This document shows, in pieces, positions 17,908-27,861 of a stretch of 64,000 nucleotides of DNA. Every line of letters begins with the position of its first letter. Positions within the stretch are counted from its first letter, which is position 1. The position numbers and the translations under genes were made by a program. The DNA lies in assembly GCF_036245475.1 (NCBI RefSeq), contig NZ_BTPM01000001.1, forward strand, positions 2,170,001 through 2,234,000. Reading direction: 5' to 3'. Below the pieces are notes generated by a model that saw nothing but the letters and a program-made list of their open reading frames with translations, searched no databases and had not been told where the DNA came from. This DNA comes from Vibrio sp. 10N (GTDB lineage Bacteria > Pseudomonadota > Gammaproteobacteria > Enterobacterales > Vibrionaceae).

Positions 17908-17945
17908 CGCCGACGTTGTTATTATTTGTTTACCATCGAAATGGT

Positions 17946-18932
17946 CTAAAATCGATAGCCCATAGACACTATCAACTGGTTCCAGTTTAAGAAACTGTAC
18001 TCCGCCATCAGGTTCCACTCTTTCTGGTAGCCGAAGTCATATACCGCGGCAAGAGACAGGTTGGATGTGTGTTTACTTTTTAAATCAACATCAAACTGTA
18101 ACTCATTCGCCAACACCCCAAGATCAGACAAACTACCGGTAATATTCTGTTCGATACTTTGATACTGATAACCCACCAACAGTGCAAGCTTGCCATAAGG
18201 CACGTCATAACGTTGACCCACACGAACTGCAGCAATCTTGGTTAAGATGGTGCTGTCTGTCGTAGTGGTCCAAGAGTTAGTCACTGCCCCTGCAACCGTT
18301 ACGATGATTGGATTAATGCCTTTTGCGACATCAAACTGTGTGGCTAGCACAGAGCCTAGACCTAAATTGTAGGCTTCGTACTCAAGGTTGAGTGGCAACG
18401 TAGCCGGAATAGGAAATGCAGTATCGCCCATCTGTGCATTTGAAAGATCCGCCAAAATCTCTTTGGTACCCTTTGTATACCCTGCTAAGCCATAGACATT
18501 TAAAAATGGGAAGACCCATGCGTCTAGGCGTAACTGAATACTCTTGTCCTGCCCTGTAATGCGAACATCTTCTGCTGGAATGCTGTACTGCTGGCTGCAC
18601 TCCATTCCAGGCGAACGCTTGCATTCACTTAGAGGTCCGTGTCCAAGACCACCCAAGATGCCACCCACTGCGTTAACGTGAAAATCATCCGTAGCCACAT
18701 ACTCGACATCCTGAGTGTTCATATAAATGCCAAAACCAACCGGAATGGGCAACTCATAGCCTAACTCTCGAACTTGTTCGCCCCAAATAGGCAACCCGCT
18801 CCAATGTGCTTGATTCTTCTCACGCTCAACTTGCTGAATTAACTCACTGTCCGTGCCGTATTCTGCTGAATATACCGGACTACACACCATTTGTAGTAGT
18901 AACACCGCCCCAAGGCTAATAACTGTTCTCAA
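17946..18932 (-). CDS. Outer-membrane beta-barrel protein, unknown function
   Basis: This 328-aa secreted protein starts with a signal peptide (LGAVLLLQMVCSPVYS|AE). It then shows alternating amphipathic strands typical of a barrel (QLRLDAWVFPFLNVYGLAGY, KLALLVGYQYQ, TSNLSLAAVYDFGY) and ends with the outer-membrane signature ...SMGYRF (terminal Phe). A Cys pair (SECKRSPGMECSQQ) probably forms an extracellular loop disulphide. The start is a TTG at 18932 behind ACGAGGT, as no ATG precedes the signal peptide. It lies just downstream of another barrel gene on the same strand (92-base gap), so they may be co-transcribed. Confidence 0.72.
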   Translation of the reverse strand: MRTVISLGAVLLLQMVCSPVYSAEYGTDSELIQQVEREKNQAHWSGLPIWGEQVRELGYELPIPVGFGIYMNTQDVEYVATDDFHVNAVGGILGGLGHGPLSECKRSPGMECSQQYSIPAEDVRITGQDKSIQLRLDAWVFPFLNVYGLAGYTKGTKEILADLSNAQMGDTAFPIPATLPLNLEYEAYNLGLGSVLATQFDVAKGINPIIVTVAGAVTNSWTTTTDSTILTKIAAVRVGQRYDVPYGKLALLVGYQYQSIEQNITGSLSDLGVLANELQFDVDLKSKHTSNLSLAAVYDFGYQKEWNLMAEYSFLNWNQLIVSMGYRF

Positions 18933-19024
18933 ACCTCGTTACCTATTTATTTGCTATCTAATGTAAGTGCTTTTGAGTGACCGAAGTCACCGACCACTCA
19001 GAGTAATAAAGCGTATAAGGAGAG

Positions 19025-20323
19025 TTAAAACGCTTCGGTAAAGTTGAAATAAAATGCTGCGCCGTGTCTGCCCATACCAAGGTCGAGGCGAATGTTCATT
19101 CTTGGCTGCAGTTCGTAGCGATAACCCACACCGTATGACAAAATCGCATGACCGGAGAGATCGTCAACCGAGTCCCCCACCGACCCTACACCCGCCCAAG
19201 CCGTCATGCCATGGTTTGACAACACGCCGGAGCTGCGACGAAAGGTGTGACGATATTCTGTGGTGACTTCGGCGGTGACTTTGTCTCGGTACTGCCCTTG
19301 GTAATAACCACGCATCGAATTTGCACCGCCAATTTCTGGCATATCGTAATAAGGCGTGTCACCGAAGGATTGTTGATAGCGTGCGAGCACGGCCAATACG
19401 CGTCCTTCAACAAAGCTGTGGAATGTTCGATACTCCATATCAAGCTTTTGATACTCCGCCTGGCTACCCAGAGCTTCGCTGAACATCAAAATCTCGGTAC
19501 GAAATAGGGAGCCATGCCAAGGGTTGACGGCCACATCACGGCTATCGTACTGGACACTGCCGCCTAAGCCCCAAGTAAATGGCTTGTCTTTAAAGGTATT
19601 AAAGTTGTCATCCAATAATGCTGCCGCGGGCTCACTCGTTGGGCTGAAATAGTTGATCTTTAGTGCAGGGCCCACAAACCAGTTGCCTGACATTCGGAAA
19701 ATCAAATTGCCTTTGTAGTTGTTTACCGTCGCTTTGTATTGCGTTACCTCACCAAACTCGAAGTCCTGAGCCGCATCGTAACCGATCCCCCAGTAGTGCT
19801 TTCCCTGAGTCCCTGCATTCCAATTGCCTTTAAACTGAATATCGTTGTTGTTCCAATACAGGTCATGGTTAGCGCGGACACCATAGCCAATCTCCGAATC
19901 GACGTAGTTACCGATGACAAACGCAGACACGCTCGAGCGCTGCAATGCGTCTTGAGAGCGATCTGTCTTGAATGAATACAACCCGCCAACCGCAACCAGT
20001 AAGCCCTGCTCTGGCGTATAAGCAGGGCCGCCTAAAAAGCTGAACATTGGCAGGCCATTGGCTTCTTGATAGTACTTCTTGGCGTACTTAAGATCGTCGA
20101 TTGCTTTTTTATCTCGGGTTGGTTGCTCTTTCAGCGAATCTATGGCGTTTTCATACTCTTTAACGCGAGCATTGGCTTGGTCTAGATCGGGTTCGTATTG
20201 CATCGCTTCTTTCTTTACAGGAAGCGTTGTGTGTGGACTGGATACAGACGTAGTGGATGCAAGCACCGGAGTGCTGGAGAAAACCGCAGCGACAAGATAA
20301 AACGACAGCAGACTAACGCGCAT
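19025..20323 (-). CDS. POTRA-less BamA/Omp85-like surface antigen barrel
   Basis: This 432-aa outer-membrane protein belongs to the bacterial surface antigen (Omp85/D15) superfamily. After a signal peptide (residues 1-22) there is a charged, helical segment (about 40-90, DQANARVKEYENAIDSL) instead of POTRA domains. A 16-strand-type barrel follows, with the loop-6 motif SMRGYYQGQYRD near residue 325 and a C-terminal Phe. Without POTRA domains it is unlikely to be a general insertase. Patatin-free relatives of this kind are of unknown role. Its leader carries a perfect 18-bp palindrome (20344-20361) suggestive of TetR-family control. Confidence 0.8.
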   Translation of the reverse strand: MRVSLLSFYLVAAVFSSTPVLASTTSVSSPHTTLPVKKEAMQYEPDLDQANARVKEYENAIDSLKEQPTRDKKAIDDLKYAKKYYQEANGLPMFSFLGGPAYTPEQGLLVAVGGLYSFKTDRSQDALQRSSVSAFVIGNYVDSEIGYGVRANHDLYWNNNDIQFKGNWNAGTQGKHYWGIGYDAAQDFEFGEVTQYKATVNNYKGNLIFRMSGNWFVGPALKINYFSPTSEPAAALLDDNFNTFKDKPFTWGLGGSVQYDSRDVAVNPWHGSLFRTEILMFSEALGSQAEYQKLDMEYRTFHSFVEGRVLAVLARYQQSFGDTPYYDMPEIGGANSMRGYYQGQYRDKVTAEVTTEYRHTFRRSSGVLSNHGMTAWAGVGSVGDSVDDLSGHAILSYGVGYRYELQPRMNIRLDLGMGRHGAAFYFNFTEAF

Positions 20324-20343
20324 AGCAGGGTTACCTTAAAAAA

Positions 20344-20361
20344 TGAATGAACGTTCATTCA
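20344..20361. promoter_or_regulatory. Perfect 18-bp palindrome, probable TetR-family operator
   Basis: TGAATGAACGTTCATTCA is fully self-complementary and lies 20 bases before the Omp85-like ATG. Just upstream on the minus strand, TTGATA and TATTAT with a 17-base spacer make a good sigma-70 promoter, and a TATAAT lies closer still. The palindrome sits in the initiation or leader region, where a repressor would block transcription. The half-site resembles those of fatty-acid-type TetR repressors such as Bacillus FadR. Confidence 0.7.
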
Positions 20362-20488
20362 CAATTATTATAAAACGCGCGCATAATATACAGAACAGAC
20401 AACTGTATCAATAAATATTTATGAACCTAACGACAATTAACATCGATGGTAGGAATACTTTACTTACACAAAGGGCTCTGGCGGTGCT

Positions 20489-21520
20489 TTATGACTCTTC
20501 CCAGCGAAACGTATCAATACGTTCATCGGCAATGTAAAACAATTTCGCGCCAGGTTTCAGCTCAAGTTCCAACTCAGGATTTAACACGATGCCAGACCCA
20601 TCATCGACCGCGATCAACGTGGCCTGATAGTCTGCCTTCATCCATTGGAACAGCGTATTCACCTGTGTCGGTTTGGCGGAAGATGGGTACGTCACGGAGT
20701 ACTGGGTCATGCCTCGTGTGGAACTTAGCAGTTCCTGATGCAAAGCACTTGAGCCCGGATCCACAGCGGCCTTAGCCAGCATTTCAGCGCCCACAGCAGG
20801 AATACACTCAGAATTTGGGCAGTGCTGGTGAAGCAAATCGCTGAGTGCTTCGTCTTTAAAATAAACCAGCAGATGCGCGTCTGGGTTGCGGTTAGCGCAA
20901 TATAACGCTGCAGAGAGGGTAATATCGTCTTCTGGGTTATCAATAAGAATGCAGCTGGCTGATTCGATGTTGGTCTTTTCCATCTCACGGCCGTCTGTGT
21001 AACTGTTGACCTTAACGAAGGAGATTTCTCCCGGCAGTGGGTTTTCAATGTCGGAACGGCTGCACAAGACAATCGGCCTGCGTCCGGTTTCTTCGTGTTG
21101 TAGCATGCGAATCAAGTGAATCGTTCGTTGTCCATTCCAGCCTAACATCAAAATATGGTTATCCACTCTTACCTTCCTTTTTCCTAACTGACCTGCACGC
21201 CACGATTCCAAACCTAACGCCGCCATTCTGCCAAGCAAGGCGGCAAACAACATTAATCCACCAGGGATCACAAACAAAATGGCAACCCAGCGTCCAGCTT
21301 CTGTGCTTGGAGAGAGATCACCATAGCCTACCGTCGATGCGGTCACGACGATAAAGTAAATGAACTGAGAGATTGGCGTTGTTAGCTCTGTCTCACCACT
21401 GAGCGACAATAGTCCCCAAGAGGCGACAACGTAAATGAGCAGCGCTGTCATCAAAGTTCGAAATTTGAGTTCAAACAAATGGCTGTGTAACCACTTGCGA
21501 AGCTGGATCCAAATAACCAC
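20489..21520 (-). CDS. Two-TM potassium channel with RCK/TrkA-N domain
   Basis: This 343-aa inner-membrane ion channel has a first TM helix (about 23-41), a pore helix and the K+ selectivity filter TVGYGD (63-68), then a second TM (about 78-98). A cytoplasmic regulatory half follows with a Rossmann-type RCK region (NHILMLGWNGQRTIHLIRML) and a C-terminal TrkA-C-like end. It resembles MthK/Kch-type channels gated by nucleotides or ions. The start is a GTG at 21520, supported by AAGGAA five bases upstream. It stands alone, 92 bases after nadA on the same strand, with a terminator between. Confidence 0.9.
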   Translation of the reverse strand: MVIWIQLRKWLHSHLFELKFRTLMTALLIYVVASWGLLSLSGETELTTPISQFIYFIVVTASTVGYGDLSPSTEAGRWVAILFVIPGGLMLFAALLGRMAALGLESWRAGQLGKRKVRVDNHILMLGWNGQRTIHLIRMLQHEETGRRPIVLCSRSDIENPLPGEISFVKVNSYTDGREMEKTNIESASCILIDNPEDDITLSAALYCANRNPDAHLLVYFKDEALSDLLHQHCPNSECIPAVGAEMLAKAAVDPGSSALHQELLSSTRGMTQYSVTYPSSAKPTQVNTLFQWMKADYQATLIAVDDGSGIVLNPELELELKPGAKLFYIADERIDTFRWEES

Positions 21521-21559
21521 GTGATTCCTTGTGAGCTTTTTGTAATAAGCATATACGAA

Positions 21560-21584
21560 AAAACCAGTCCGAAGACTGGTTTTT
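21560..21584 (-). terminator. Rho-independent terminator of nadA
   Basis: On the minus strand AAACCAGTC-TTCG-GACTGGTTT forms a 9-bp stem with a UUCG tetraloop followed by T residues, 28 bases after the nadA stop. Confidence 0.9.
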
Positions 21585-21611
21585 AGTTATTAATGTGAAT
21601 GAATCAGCGAG

Positions 21612-22673
21612 TTACGCGTTACCTTTCACTTTAATTTGTAGCTGCTCAGCAAAATCAAGCATGCGGTTTAGCGGGATCAGTGATTTCACGCGAAGTGCTT
21701 CATCAACGAAGATTTCGTGCTCTTCACCGCCGTCGCTTAGCGCTTTCTCAATCGCTTTCAGGCCGTTCATCGCCATCCAAGGACAGTGTGCACAGCTGCG
21801 ACATGTCGCACCGTTACCTGCGGTTGGTGCTTCGATGAGCTCTTTCTCCGGCACTAGCTGTTGCATCTTAAAGAAGATGCCTTTGTCAGTGGCCACGATT
21901 AGCTGCTTATTTGGTAGCTCTTTCGCTGCTTTGATAAGTTGGCTGGTTGAGCCTACGGCGTCAGCGAGATCGACAACGCTTGCTGGTGATTCTGGGTGCA
22001 CCAAAATCGCCGCATCTGGGTAAACTGACTTCATGTCTTTCAGAGCTTTTGATGAGAACTCGTCGTGAACGATACACTCACCTTGCCACAGTAGCATGTC
22101 GGCACCGGTTTGGTTCGCGATGTACGAACCTAGGTGGCGGTCTGGGCCCCAGATAATTGGCTTATCGTCCGCATCGAGATGCTCAACGATTTCTAGCGCG
22201 ATACTAGAGGTGACAACCCAATCAGCACGTGCTTTAACCGCAGCTGATGTGTTGGCATAAACCACGACAGTGTGGTCTGGGTGCGCGTCACAGAATTCTG
22301 AGAACTTGTCGGCCGGACAGCCAAGGTCAAGCGAGCACTCTGCTTCCAGTGTTGGCATTAGGATGCGCTTTTCTGGCGTTAGGATCTTCGCGGATTCGCC
22401 CATAAAGCGAACACCAGCAATGATCAGCGTTGATGCGTCGTGACGGTTACCAAATTTCGCCATTTCTAGCGAGTCACCCACAAATCCACCGGTCTCTTCT
22501 GCAAGAGCTTGGATCTCTGGATCGGTGTAATAGTGCGCAATCAGAACCGCGTCTTTTTGTTTTAATAGCGATTTGATGCTTGCGATGTATTGCTGCTTCT
22601 CGTCATCAGATAACGGAACAGGCTTAGGGGGAAACGGATATACCGTATCAATTGAGTCTAAGATGTGGCTCAT
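21612..22673 (-). CDS. nadA: Quinolinate synthase A
   Basis: This 353-aa cytoplasmic [4Fe-4S] enzyme condenses iminoaspartate with dihydroxyacetone phosphate to quinolinate in NAD synthesis. Conserved features include [14 protein letters not shown] near residue 45, [12 protein letters not shown] and the cluster cysteines in [23 protein letters not shown] and [10 protein letters not shown]. Length matches the family. It is not in an operon with nadB here; it lies directly upstream of the tol-pal cluster in replicon order, as in many gamma-proteobacteria. Confidence 0.97.
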   Translation of the reverse strand: MSHILDSIDTVYPFPPKPVPLSDDEKQQYIASIKSLLKQKDAVLIAHYYTDPEIQALAEETGGFVGDSLEMAKFGNRHDASTLIIAGVRFMGESAKILTPEKRILMPTLEAECSLDLGCPADKFSEFCDAHPDHTVVVYANTSAAVKARADWVVTSSIALEIVEHLDADDKPIIWGPDRHLGSYIANQTGADMLLWQGECIVHDEFSSKALKDMKSVYPDAAILVHPESPASVVDLADAVGSTSQLIKAAKELPNKQLIVATDKGIFFKMQQLVPEKELIEAPTAGNGATCRSCAHCPWMAMNGLKAIEKALSDGGEEHEIFVDEALRVKSLIPLNRMLDFAEQLQIKVKGNA

Positions 22674-22898
22674 AGCGGTTGCTCTATGCTACTTCCAAAT
22701 AGTCCGAGCATTGTACACGGATATTATTGATAGAACAAAGGCAGTGGGGTAGGAATCGACCAAAGTTGAATAGAAAGTGGCCTGAACAGGCTGTGGAGGA
22801 GATAGTTTGGGGTTTTAGGGCGTCGCCCCTGCGCAGACTCGCGTCTAATTAAAGCGTATTGGAGGCTAAGCAATATCGCCTAGCCCCACAAAATCCAT

Positions 22899-23684
22899 TT
22901 ACTTCAAGTTTGATTTGGCTACCTTAGCAGAAGAACTACCAGGGTATTCGCTGATCACTTGCTCGTAGTATTTCTTCGCTTCATCCGCTTTGTTGCCGCG
23001 TTTGGCAATGTCCCCCAACTTCACTAAAGCGTCCGCTCGTTTGTTGGATTTTGCAAAACCAAGCACTGCCTTAAAGCTTTTCTCTGCTTCTGCGTCTTGG
23101 CGCTTAGCAAAATAAAGCTGTCCCAACCAGTAATGGCTGTTTGGCATGAAGGTCGATTCTGGGAAATCAGTCTGGAACTGTTTGAAGGCTTCAATCGCGC
23201 CTGTGTAGTCGCGTTTTTTCAAAATCAGGTCGACGGCATTTTGATAGGCAGTTTGCTCATCAACATTGGTCGTGAACTTGCCTTCTGGTTTCGCCTTATC
23301 GGCGGCAACCGGCACTGCGACTGCCGCAGCATTGGTTTGAGAGCGAAGCTTGTCGATCTCAATAAACAGTTCGCGTTGACGCTGAAGCATTTGCTCCATG
23401 TCATAAGTATTGCGTTCTAGCTGACCGCGAAGAGTGGCAATTTCTTGCGTCATTTCATCGAGCTGCTGCTGCATTTGCAGTTGTACTCGGTTGCGGTTTT
23501 GCAATAGGCGCTCTAGGCGCTGAACGTCGGTTTCGTTAGCAGCAGATGCCGCCGTAATACTGGCAGCGGTTGCCGAAGAAGATGTTGCGCTCAAGTCGGT
23601 AACCGGTGCTTTCGCAGCAAGCGCTGAGCTTGCCATTCCGGCTAGTAACGTAAGCGTAACAACGCGCTTAGTGTTACTTTTCAT
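22899..23684 (-). CDS. cpoB: Cell division coordinator CpoB (YbgF)
   Basis: This 261-aa periplasmic protein links Tol-Pal outer-membrane constriction to PBP1B peptidoglycan synthesis. It has a signal peptide (GMASSALA|AK), an N-terminal coiled coil that trimerises (about 55-115, VQRLERLLQNRNRVQLQMQQ), and C-terminal TPR repeats from about residue 145 (AYQNAVDLILKKRDYTGAIEAF, SHYWLGQLYFAKRQDAEAEKSF). It is the last gene of the tol-pal operon, separated from pal by a hairpin. Confidence 0.95.
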   Translation of the reverse strand: MKSNTKRVVTLTLLAGMASSALAAKAPVTDLSATSSSATAASITAASAANETDVQRLERLLQNRNRVQLQMQQQLDEMTQEIATLRGQLERNTYDMEQMLQRQRELFIEIDKLRSQTNAAAVAVPVAADKAKPEGKFTTNVDEQTAYQNAVDLILKKRDYTGAIEAFKQFQTDFPESTFMPNSHYWLGQLYFAKRQDAEAEKSFKAVLGFAKSNKRADALVKLGDIAKRGNKADEAKKYYEQVISEYPGSSSAKVAKSNLK

Positions 23685-23722
23685 AAAGGTAGGATCCTTA
23701 ACTGCCGAGCCCTAAAACGACA

Positions 23723-23748
23723 ATGTTGCAGCGCGAACGCTGCAACAT
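23723..23748 (-). terminator. Hairpin between pal and cpoB
   Basis: ATGTTGCAGCG-TTCG-CGCTGCAACAT (minus strand) is a perfect 11-bp stem with a UUCG tetraloop, followed by TGTCGTTTT. It sits in the 86-base gap after pal and is likely a partial terminator or 3'-end stabiliser that sets cpoB below pal. Confidence 0.7.
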
Positions 23749-23770
23749 GTTCAATCTTGGGCAGATTGGA

Positions 23771-24298
23771 TTAGTAAACTAGTACTGCGCGACGGTTTTT
23801 CGCGTACACGTCTTCAGATTGACCTAGTACTAGTGGTTTCTCTTCACCGTAGCTAACGATAGAGATTTGGTCTGCTTGTACACCAAGAGCTTGGATGTAC
23901 TTAGCAACCGCTTGTGCACGACGCTCGCCTAGTGCGATGTTGTACTCAGGTGTACCGCGCTCATCAGCGTGACCTTCGATAGTCACTTTTAGTGATGCGT
24001 CTTTGCTTAGGTATGCTGCGTGTGCTGCAAGCATATCTTCGTAATCACCAGCGATAGTAGAGTTGTCGAATGCAAAGTAAATCGTTTGGTTTTCACGAAG
24101 TGCTTTTTCTTTTAGCTCTTGCTCAGTTAGCTGTGCATTCTCATCAATTGGTGTAGCAACAGTTGTTGTTTCTTGTTGCGTTTGGTTGTTCGTCTCTGCA
24201 CCTGTTGATGACGCAGCGTCGTCGCTTGAGCTACACGCCGTCATTGCAAGAACTGGCAGTGCGATTAGCAACCCCTTAAAAACTTTGTTTAATTGCAT
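23771..24298 (-). CDS. pal: Peptidoglycan-associated lipoprotein Pal
   Basis: This 175-aa outer-membrane lipoprotein binds peptidoglycan and TolB. The lipobox is LAMTAC at residues 17-22, followed by an Asn/Gln/Thr-rich tether. The OmpA-like domain begins near residue 75 ([10 protein letters not shown]), with the diaminopimelate-binding region [21 protein letters not shown]. It is within the tol operon, 31 bases after tolB. Confidence 0.97.
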   Translation of the reverse strand: MQLNKVFKGLLIALPVLAMTACSSSDDAASSTGAETNNQTQQETTTVATPIDENAQLTEQELKEKALRENQTIYFAFDNSTIAGDYEDMLAAHAAYLSKDASLKVTIEGHADERGTPEYNIALGERRAQAVAKYIQALGVQADQISIVSYGEEKPLVLGQSEDVYAKNRRAVLVY

Positions 24299-24329
24299 TG
24301 TTATTTCCTTAACCTAAAAAATTTAATTG

Positions 24330-25682
24330 CTATAAAAACGGTGACCATGCAGGCGCTCTAACACGCCCGTTTGTTGCCGGTAATCTAGCCTTAAATCGTC
24401 CATCGATGGAAACCATAGAAAGGACGTTAGCTTTGTTATAGATGGAACTGTATATCACCATGCCACCATTTGGTGCGATGCTTGGTGATTCATCGAGCAG
24501 TGTTTTGGTGAGGATCTGCACCGAACCGGTTTCAAGATCTTGCTTCGCAAGGTTGAATCCAGAATTGGAGCGATTCACCATCACGAGGTAACGACCATCA
24601 GGGGTGATCTGCCCGCCGAGGTTTTGGCTACCCTGCCACGTGATACGTTTGGTTTTGCCATCAGACAAATTTACTTCATAAATCTGAGGGTTACCACCCC
24701 TATCCGAGGTAAAAATAAGTGAATTACCGTCCGGTTTCCAGAACGGTTCTGTATTATTTGATCGGCCACGGGTAATTTGACGCAATTTTCTGGTTTCCAG
24801 ATTTAGCGTATATACATGCAGTTGCCCAGTCTTCGACAAGGTGATTGCGAGAGACTTCCCATCCGGAGAGAATCTTGGCGCACCATTGTGACGAGGGAAT
24901 GACGTTACCTTCTCACGTTTACCTGTGTAGATATTCATGATGAAGATTTCTGCTTGGCCATTTTGGAAACTAACGTACGCTAGCTGCTTACCGTCTGGCG
25001 ACCAAGCTGGCGACATCAATGGCTGTTTAGAGCGCAGAACCAGTTTTTCATTGTAACCGTCGTAATCAGCAATACGCATTTGGTATGGGTACGCGTCTTT
25101 GTCGTTAACGACCACGTAAGCGATACGAGTTAGGAACGCGCCGCGCTCGCTCGTTAGCTCTTCGTAGACAAGATCAGAAATGCGGTGGGCATATTCACGA
25201 AGACGTTGGCCAGGCACCGTCGCTTTCTTCTTAAACAGAATATGGTCGTTAGACAATACCAACTGACCATCATCGCTCAATGCTTTCGACTGACCACCGG
25301 TGAGCTGGCCACGAACCACGTCAACGAGCTGATAGCTCACTTCGTAATTGCCTTCGGCATTTTTAACGATAGTACCAGTTAACAGCGAATCAACGCCAAG
25401 GCCAGTCCACGCTTCAAAATTAATTGCCGATGCATCATAAGGCGTTTGCGGCATTTTGCTGGTCGCAACCGGGCTAAATTTACCACTGCGCTGCAAGTCA
25501 GAGGCAATCACTGCCGACACGTCATGCGGCAATTTGCCCTCGCCTTCCCATTTGAAAGGCACGATGGCGATCGGTCTTGCTGAGTCGATACCATCGGTGA
25601 TAACAAGTTCTAATGCGGCGTTGGCAGTTTGAGTAGCAAAACTCATGACCATCGCCATTCCTAGTAATATTCGCTTAATCAC
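24330..25682 (-). CDS. tolB: Tol-Pal system periplasmic protein TolB
   Basis: This 450-aa periplasmic protein has a signal peptide ([11 protein letters not shown]), an N-terminal alpha/beta domain ([16 protein letters not shown]) and a six-bladed propeller with repeated [12 protein letters not shown] / [12 protein letters not shown] / [15 protein letters not shown] motifs. It connects Pal to TolA. The start is GTG at 25682 with AAGGA seven bases upstream. It lies 10 bases after tolA. Confidence 0.96.
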   Translation of the reverse strand: MIKRILLGMAMVMSFATQTANAALELVITDGIDSARPIAIVPFKWEGEGKLPHDVSAVIASDLQRSGKFSPVATSKMPQTPYDASAINFEAWTGLGVDSLLTGTIVKNAEGNYEVSYQLVDVVRGQLTGGQSKALSDDGQLVLSNDHILFKKKATVPGQRLREYAHRISDLVYEELTSERGAFLTRIAYVVVNDKDAYPYQMRIADYDGYNEKLVLRSKQPLMSPAWSPDGKQLAYVSFQNGQAEIFIMNIYTGKREKVTSFPRHNGAPRFSPDGKSLAITLSKTGQLHVYTLNLETRKLRQITRGRSNNTEPFWKPDGNSLIFTSDRGGNPQIYEVNLSDGKTKRITWQGSQNLGGQITPDGRYLVMVNRSNSGFNLAKQDLETGSVQILTKTLLDESPSIAPNGGMVIYSSIYNKANVLSMVSIDGRFKARLPATNGRVRAPAWSPFL

Positions 25683-25692
25683 AGGTTTTTCC

Positions 25693-26718
25693 TTATAACT
25701 GTGGCTTATACGTCAAATTAATGTTCTTTAACTGAGCATTAACTTCAGGAAATTCTGAAAGGGGAAATGAACGAACCTGTGAAATGGCACTCTTGGTGGC
25801 ATTACACAAGCGAGCATCGCCCTCTAATACTTTTACTGCCCCGGCAATCGCACCGCTGCCTGCTGGAATAAGTTGCAGGTTTACACGACACTCTTTTCCG
25901 CGAAAACTGGAATCGGTAAGAATGTGCTGCTGAATCAGCTGCTTGTAGATCTCACCCATTTTCGCGAGCTCGATATCGACCTGACTGGAACGAGCCGCGG
26001 AGTTACTCGCGGCTTCACTTTCTAGTCCTGAAAAAATATCGTTCAGCGCGGCCTCTTGCTCTTTGCGCTCACGCTCTAATTGCTCAAGACGCTCTTTTTC
26101 GATACGCGCCTTTTCGGCGGCTTCCGCCGCGGCTTTCTCTTTCGCGATACGTTCTTGCTCAGCACGCTCTGCGGCCTCGCGTTCACGTTTCGCTTTTTCT
26201 TGTGCTTCTTTCACAGCACGTTCTTTTTCTAAACGTTCCTGCTCTGCTTTGGCAATCGCTGCCTCTTCAGCAATGCGTTTTTTCTCTGCGATGCGAATCG
26301 CTTCTTCTTTCGCTTTACGCTCAGCCTCGGCTTTTTCAGCGCGCTCTTTTTCGACCTTGCGACGCTTTTCTGCTTCGCGAGCGGCTTGAGCGTCTTTCGC
26401 TTGCTGCTCTTTCAGCTTGCGAATTCGCTCTTCCTCGGCTTTGCGATTACGCTCGAGCTGTTCACTTTCACGACGCAATTTATCGAGACGGTCTTGCTCT
26501 TTTTTAGCCGCGGTTTCACGCTGCTTGCGGATTTCTGCCGCTTGCTGGCGAACGCGTGCTGGATCAATCACCACCGCTTGCACCATTCCAGTTGGCTCCG
26601 CTTTATCCATATTAAAGTCGGTGCCCCACAGTAATGCGGCGACAAGCAATGCATGAGCAAACAAAGAGATCGCTATTGGCTTTCCGTAGCTGTTTTTATT
26701 GTGCTTATTGCTTTTCAT
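25693..26718 (-). CDS. tolA: Cell envelope integrity protein TolA
   Basis: This 341-aa inner-membrane protein spans the periplasm. It has one N-terminal TM ([17 protein letters not shown]) and a very long Lys/Glu/Ala/Arg helical domain II (about 60-240). Domain III is globular (about 250-341), with the Cys pair KECRVNLQL and [11 protein letters not shown], and binds TolB and phage or colicin proteins. The long GC-rich repeat region gives many false frames on the other strand. It is in the tolQRAB operon. Confidence 0.95.
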   Translation of the reverse strand: MKSNKHNKNSYGKPIAISLFAHALLVAALLWGTDFNMDKAEPTGMVQAVVIDPARVRQQAAEIRKQRETAAKKEQDRLDKLRRESEQLERNRKAEEERIRKLKEQQAKDAQAAREAEKRRKVEKERAEKAEAERKAKEEAIRIAEKKRIAEEAAIAKAEQERLEKERAVKEAQEKAKREREAAERAEQERIAKEKAAAEAAEKARIEKERLEQLERERKEQEAALNDIFSGLESEAASNSAARSSQVDIELAKMGEIYKQLIQQHILTDSSFRGKECRVNLQLIPAGSGAIAGAVKVLEGDARLCNATKSAISQVRSFPLSEFPEVNAQLKNINLTYKPQL

Positions 26719-26731
26719 ACGGCTGCGACAA

Positions 26732-27175
26732 CTATTCCCTTAAGTCCGTGAGTAGGCCAACTTTTGGAATTCCAGCTTGGCTCAATTCATCTAACAGTAA
26801 CACGACTTCTGCGTATGGCGTGGAGGCATCGCCCCCTACTGCAACCGGTGAGTTAGGGTTAATAGACAGTTCAGCTTTGACACGTACGATGATATCTTGC
26901 AGGCTCAAACCACGCTTTACGTCTTCGTTGTTTACGCTTAGCCCTAAGTTTCCGTCACGGTCCACTTCGACAATAATGAAGCTGGCACTGTTATCCCCTG
27001 CTAACTCAGAAGCAGGTTTGGCTGTGGATGTTTTTGGCAGTTCTACGTCCACACCCTGTGTAACAAAAGGCGACGTCACCATGAAAATAATAAGCAACAC
27101 AAGCATAACGTCGATATAAGGTACGACGTTAATTTCACAGGTTAGCTTGCGTTTTTTCGGTTGGTAGCCAGCCAT
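26732..27175 (-). CDS. tolR: TolR, ExbD-family motor component
   Basis: This 147-aa inner-membrane protein has one TM (about 18-40) carrying the proton-path Asp in NVVPYIDVMLVLLIIFMV, and a periplasmic domain ending VGLLTDLRE. It works with TolQ to energise TolA by proton motive force. The ATG overlaps the tolQ stop by one base (TAATG). Confidence 0.96.
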   Translation of the reverse strand: MAGYQPKKRKLTCEINVVPYIDVMLVLLIIFMVTSPFVTQGVDVELPKTSTAKPASELAGDNSASFIIVEVDRDGNLGLSVNNEDVKRGLSLQDIIVRVKAELSINPNSPVAVGGDASTPYAEVVLLLDELSQAGIPKVGLLTDLRE

Positions 27176-27861
27176 TATTGCTCCCTAGCGGCCATCGCTT
27201 GACGGTGCAAAATGCTGTGGAACTCTTCAGAGAAAGTGGCGTAGTTGTGCTCTAGCTTGCTCACTTTGTTGCTAAGACGGTTAAACGCCATAACTGCTGG
27301 AATAGCCGCAAATAGACCCATCGCTGTTGCAATCAACGCTTCTGCGATACCTGGCGCTACCATGGCAAGCGTGGCTTGTTTTACTTCACCCAGCGCGATA
27401 AACGCATGCATGATGCCCCAAACGGTACCAAACAGCCCAATGTAAGGACTGATAGAACCCACGGTCGCTAAGAATGGCAAATTGGTCTCTAGATCTTCCA
27501 CTTCACGGGAAACAGCAACGCGCATTGAACGACCCGTGCCTTCCATGATGAAAGCTGGCGAGTCGGCGTTCGATTTACGAAGGCGCAAAAACTCGGTAAA
27601 ACCAGAGTAAAAAATTTCTTCTGTACCAGAGAGCTCATCTTTACGCTTTTTCACATCTTGGTAGATATGAGAAAGATCGGCGCCTGACCAAAAACGGTCT
27701 TCAAACGTCTCAGACTCTTTGGTGGCCTCTTTTAGCACTTTACTGCGCTTGATGATCATCGCCCAAGATACGACTGACATGCCCATCAAAATCAGCATTA
27801 CCAATTGAACGAGTAGACTTGCCTCGAGTATGAGGTCTACAAATGAAATATCAGCCGTCAC
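27175..27861 (-). CDS. tolQ: TolQ, MotA/ExbB-family proton channel component
   Basis: This 228-aa inner-membrane protein has three TM segments (about 15-38, 135-158 and 170-195), including the family core [21 protein letters not shown] and [23 protein letters not shown]. It forms the pentameric stator with TolR. The start is GTG at 27861, overlapping the end of ybgC by 11 bases, which suggests translational coupling. Confidence 0.96.
   Translation of the reverse strand: MTADISFVDLILEASLLVQLVMLILMGMSVVSWAMIIKRSKVLKEATKESETFEDRFWSGADLSHIYQDVKKRKDELSGTEEIFYSGFTEFLRLRKSNADSPAFIMEGTGRSMRVAVSREVEDLETNLPFLATVGSISPYIGLFGTVWGIMHAFIALGEVKQATLAMVAPGIAEALIATAMGLFAAIPAVMAFNRLSNKVSKLEHNYATFSEEFHSILHRQAMAAREQ

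Noticed and set aside
26063..26656. Several Ser/Arg-rich plus-strand frames
   Set aside because: They are antisense shadows of the long Lys/Glu/Ala repeat of tolA.
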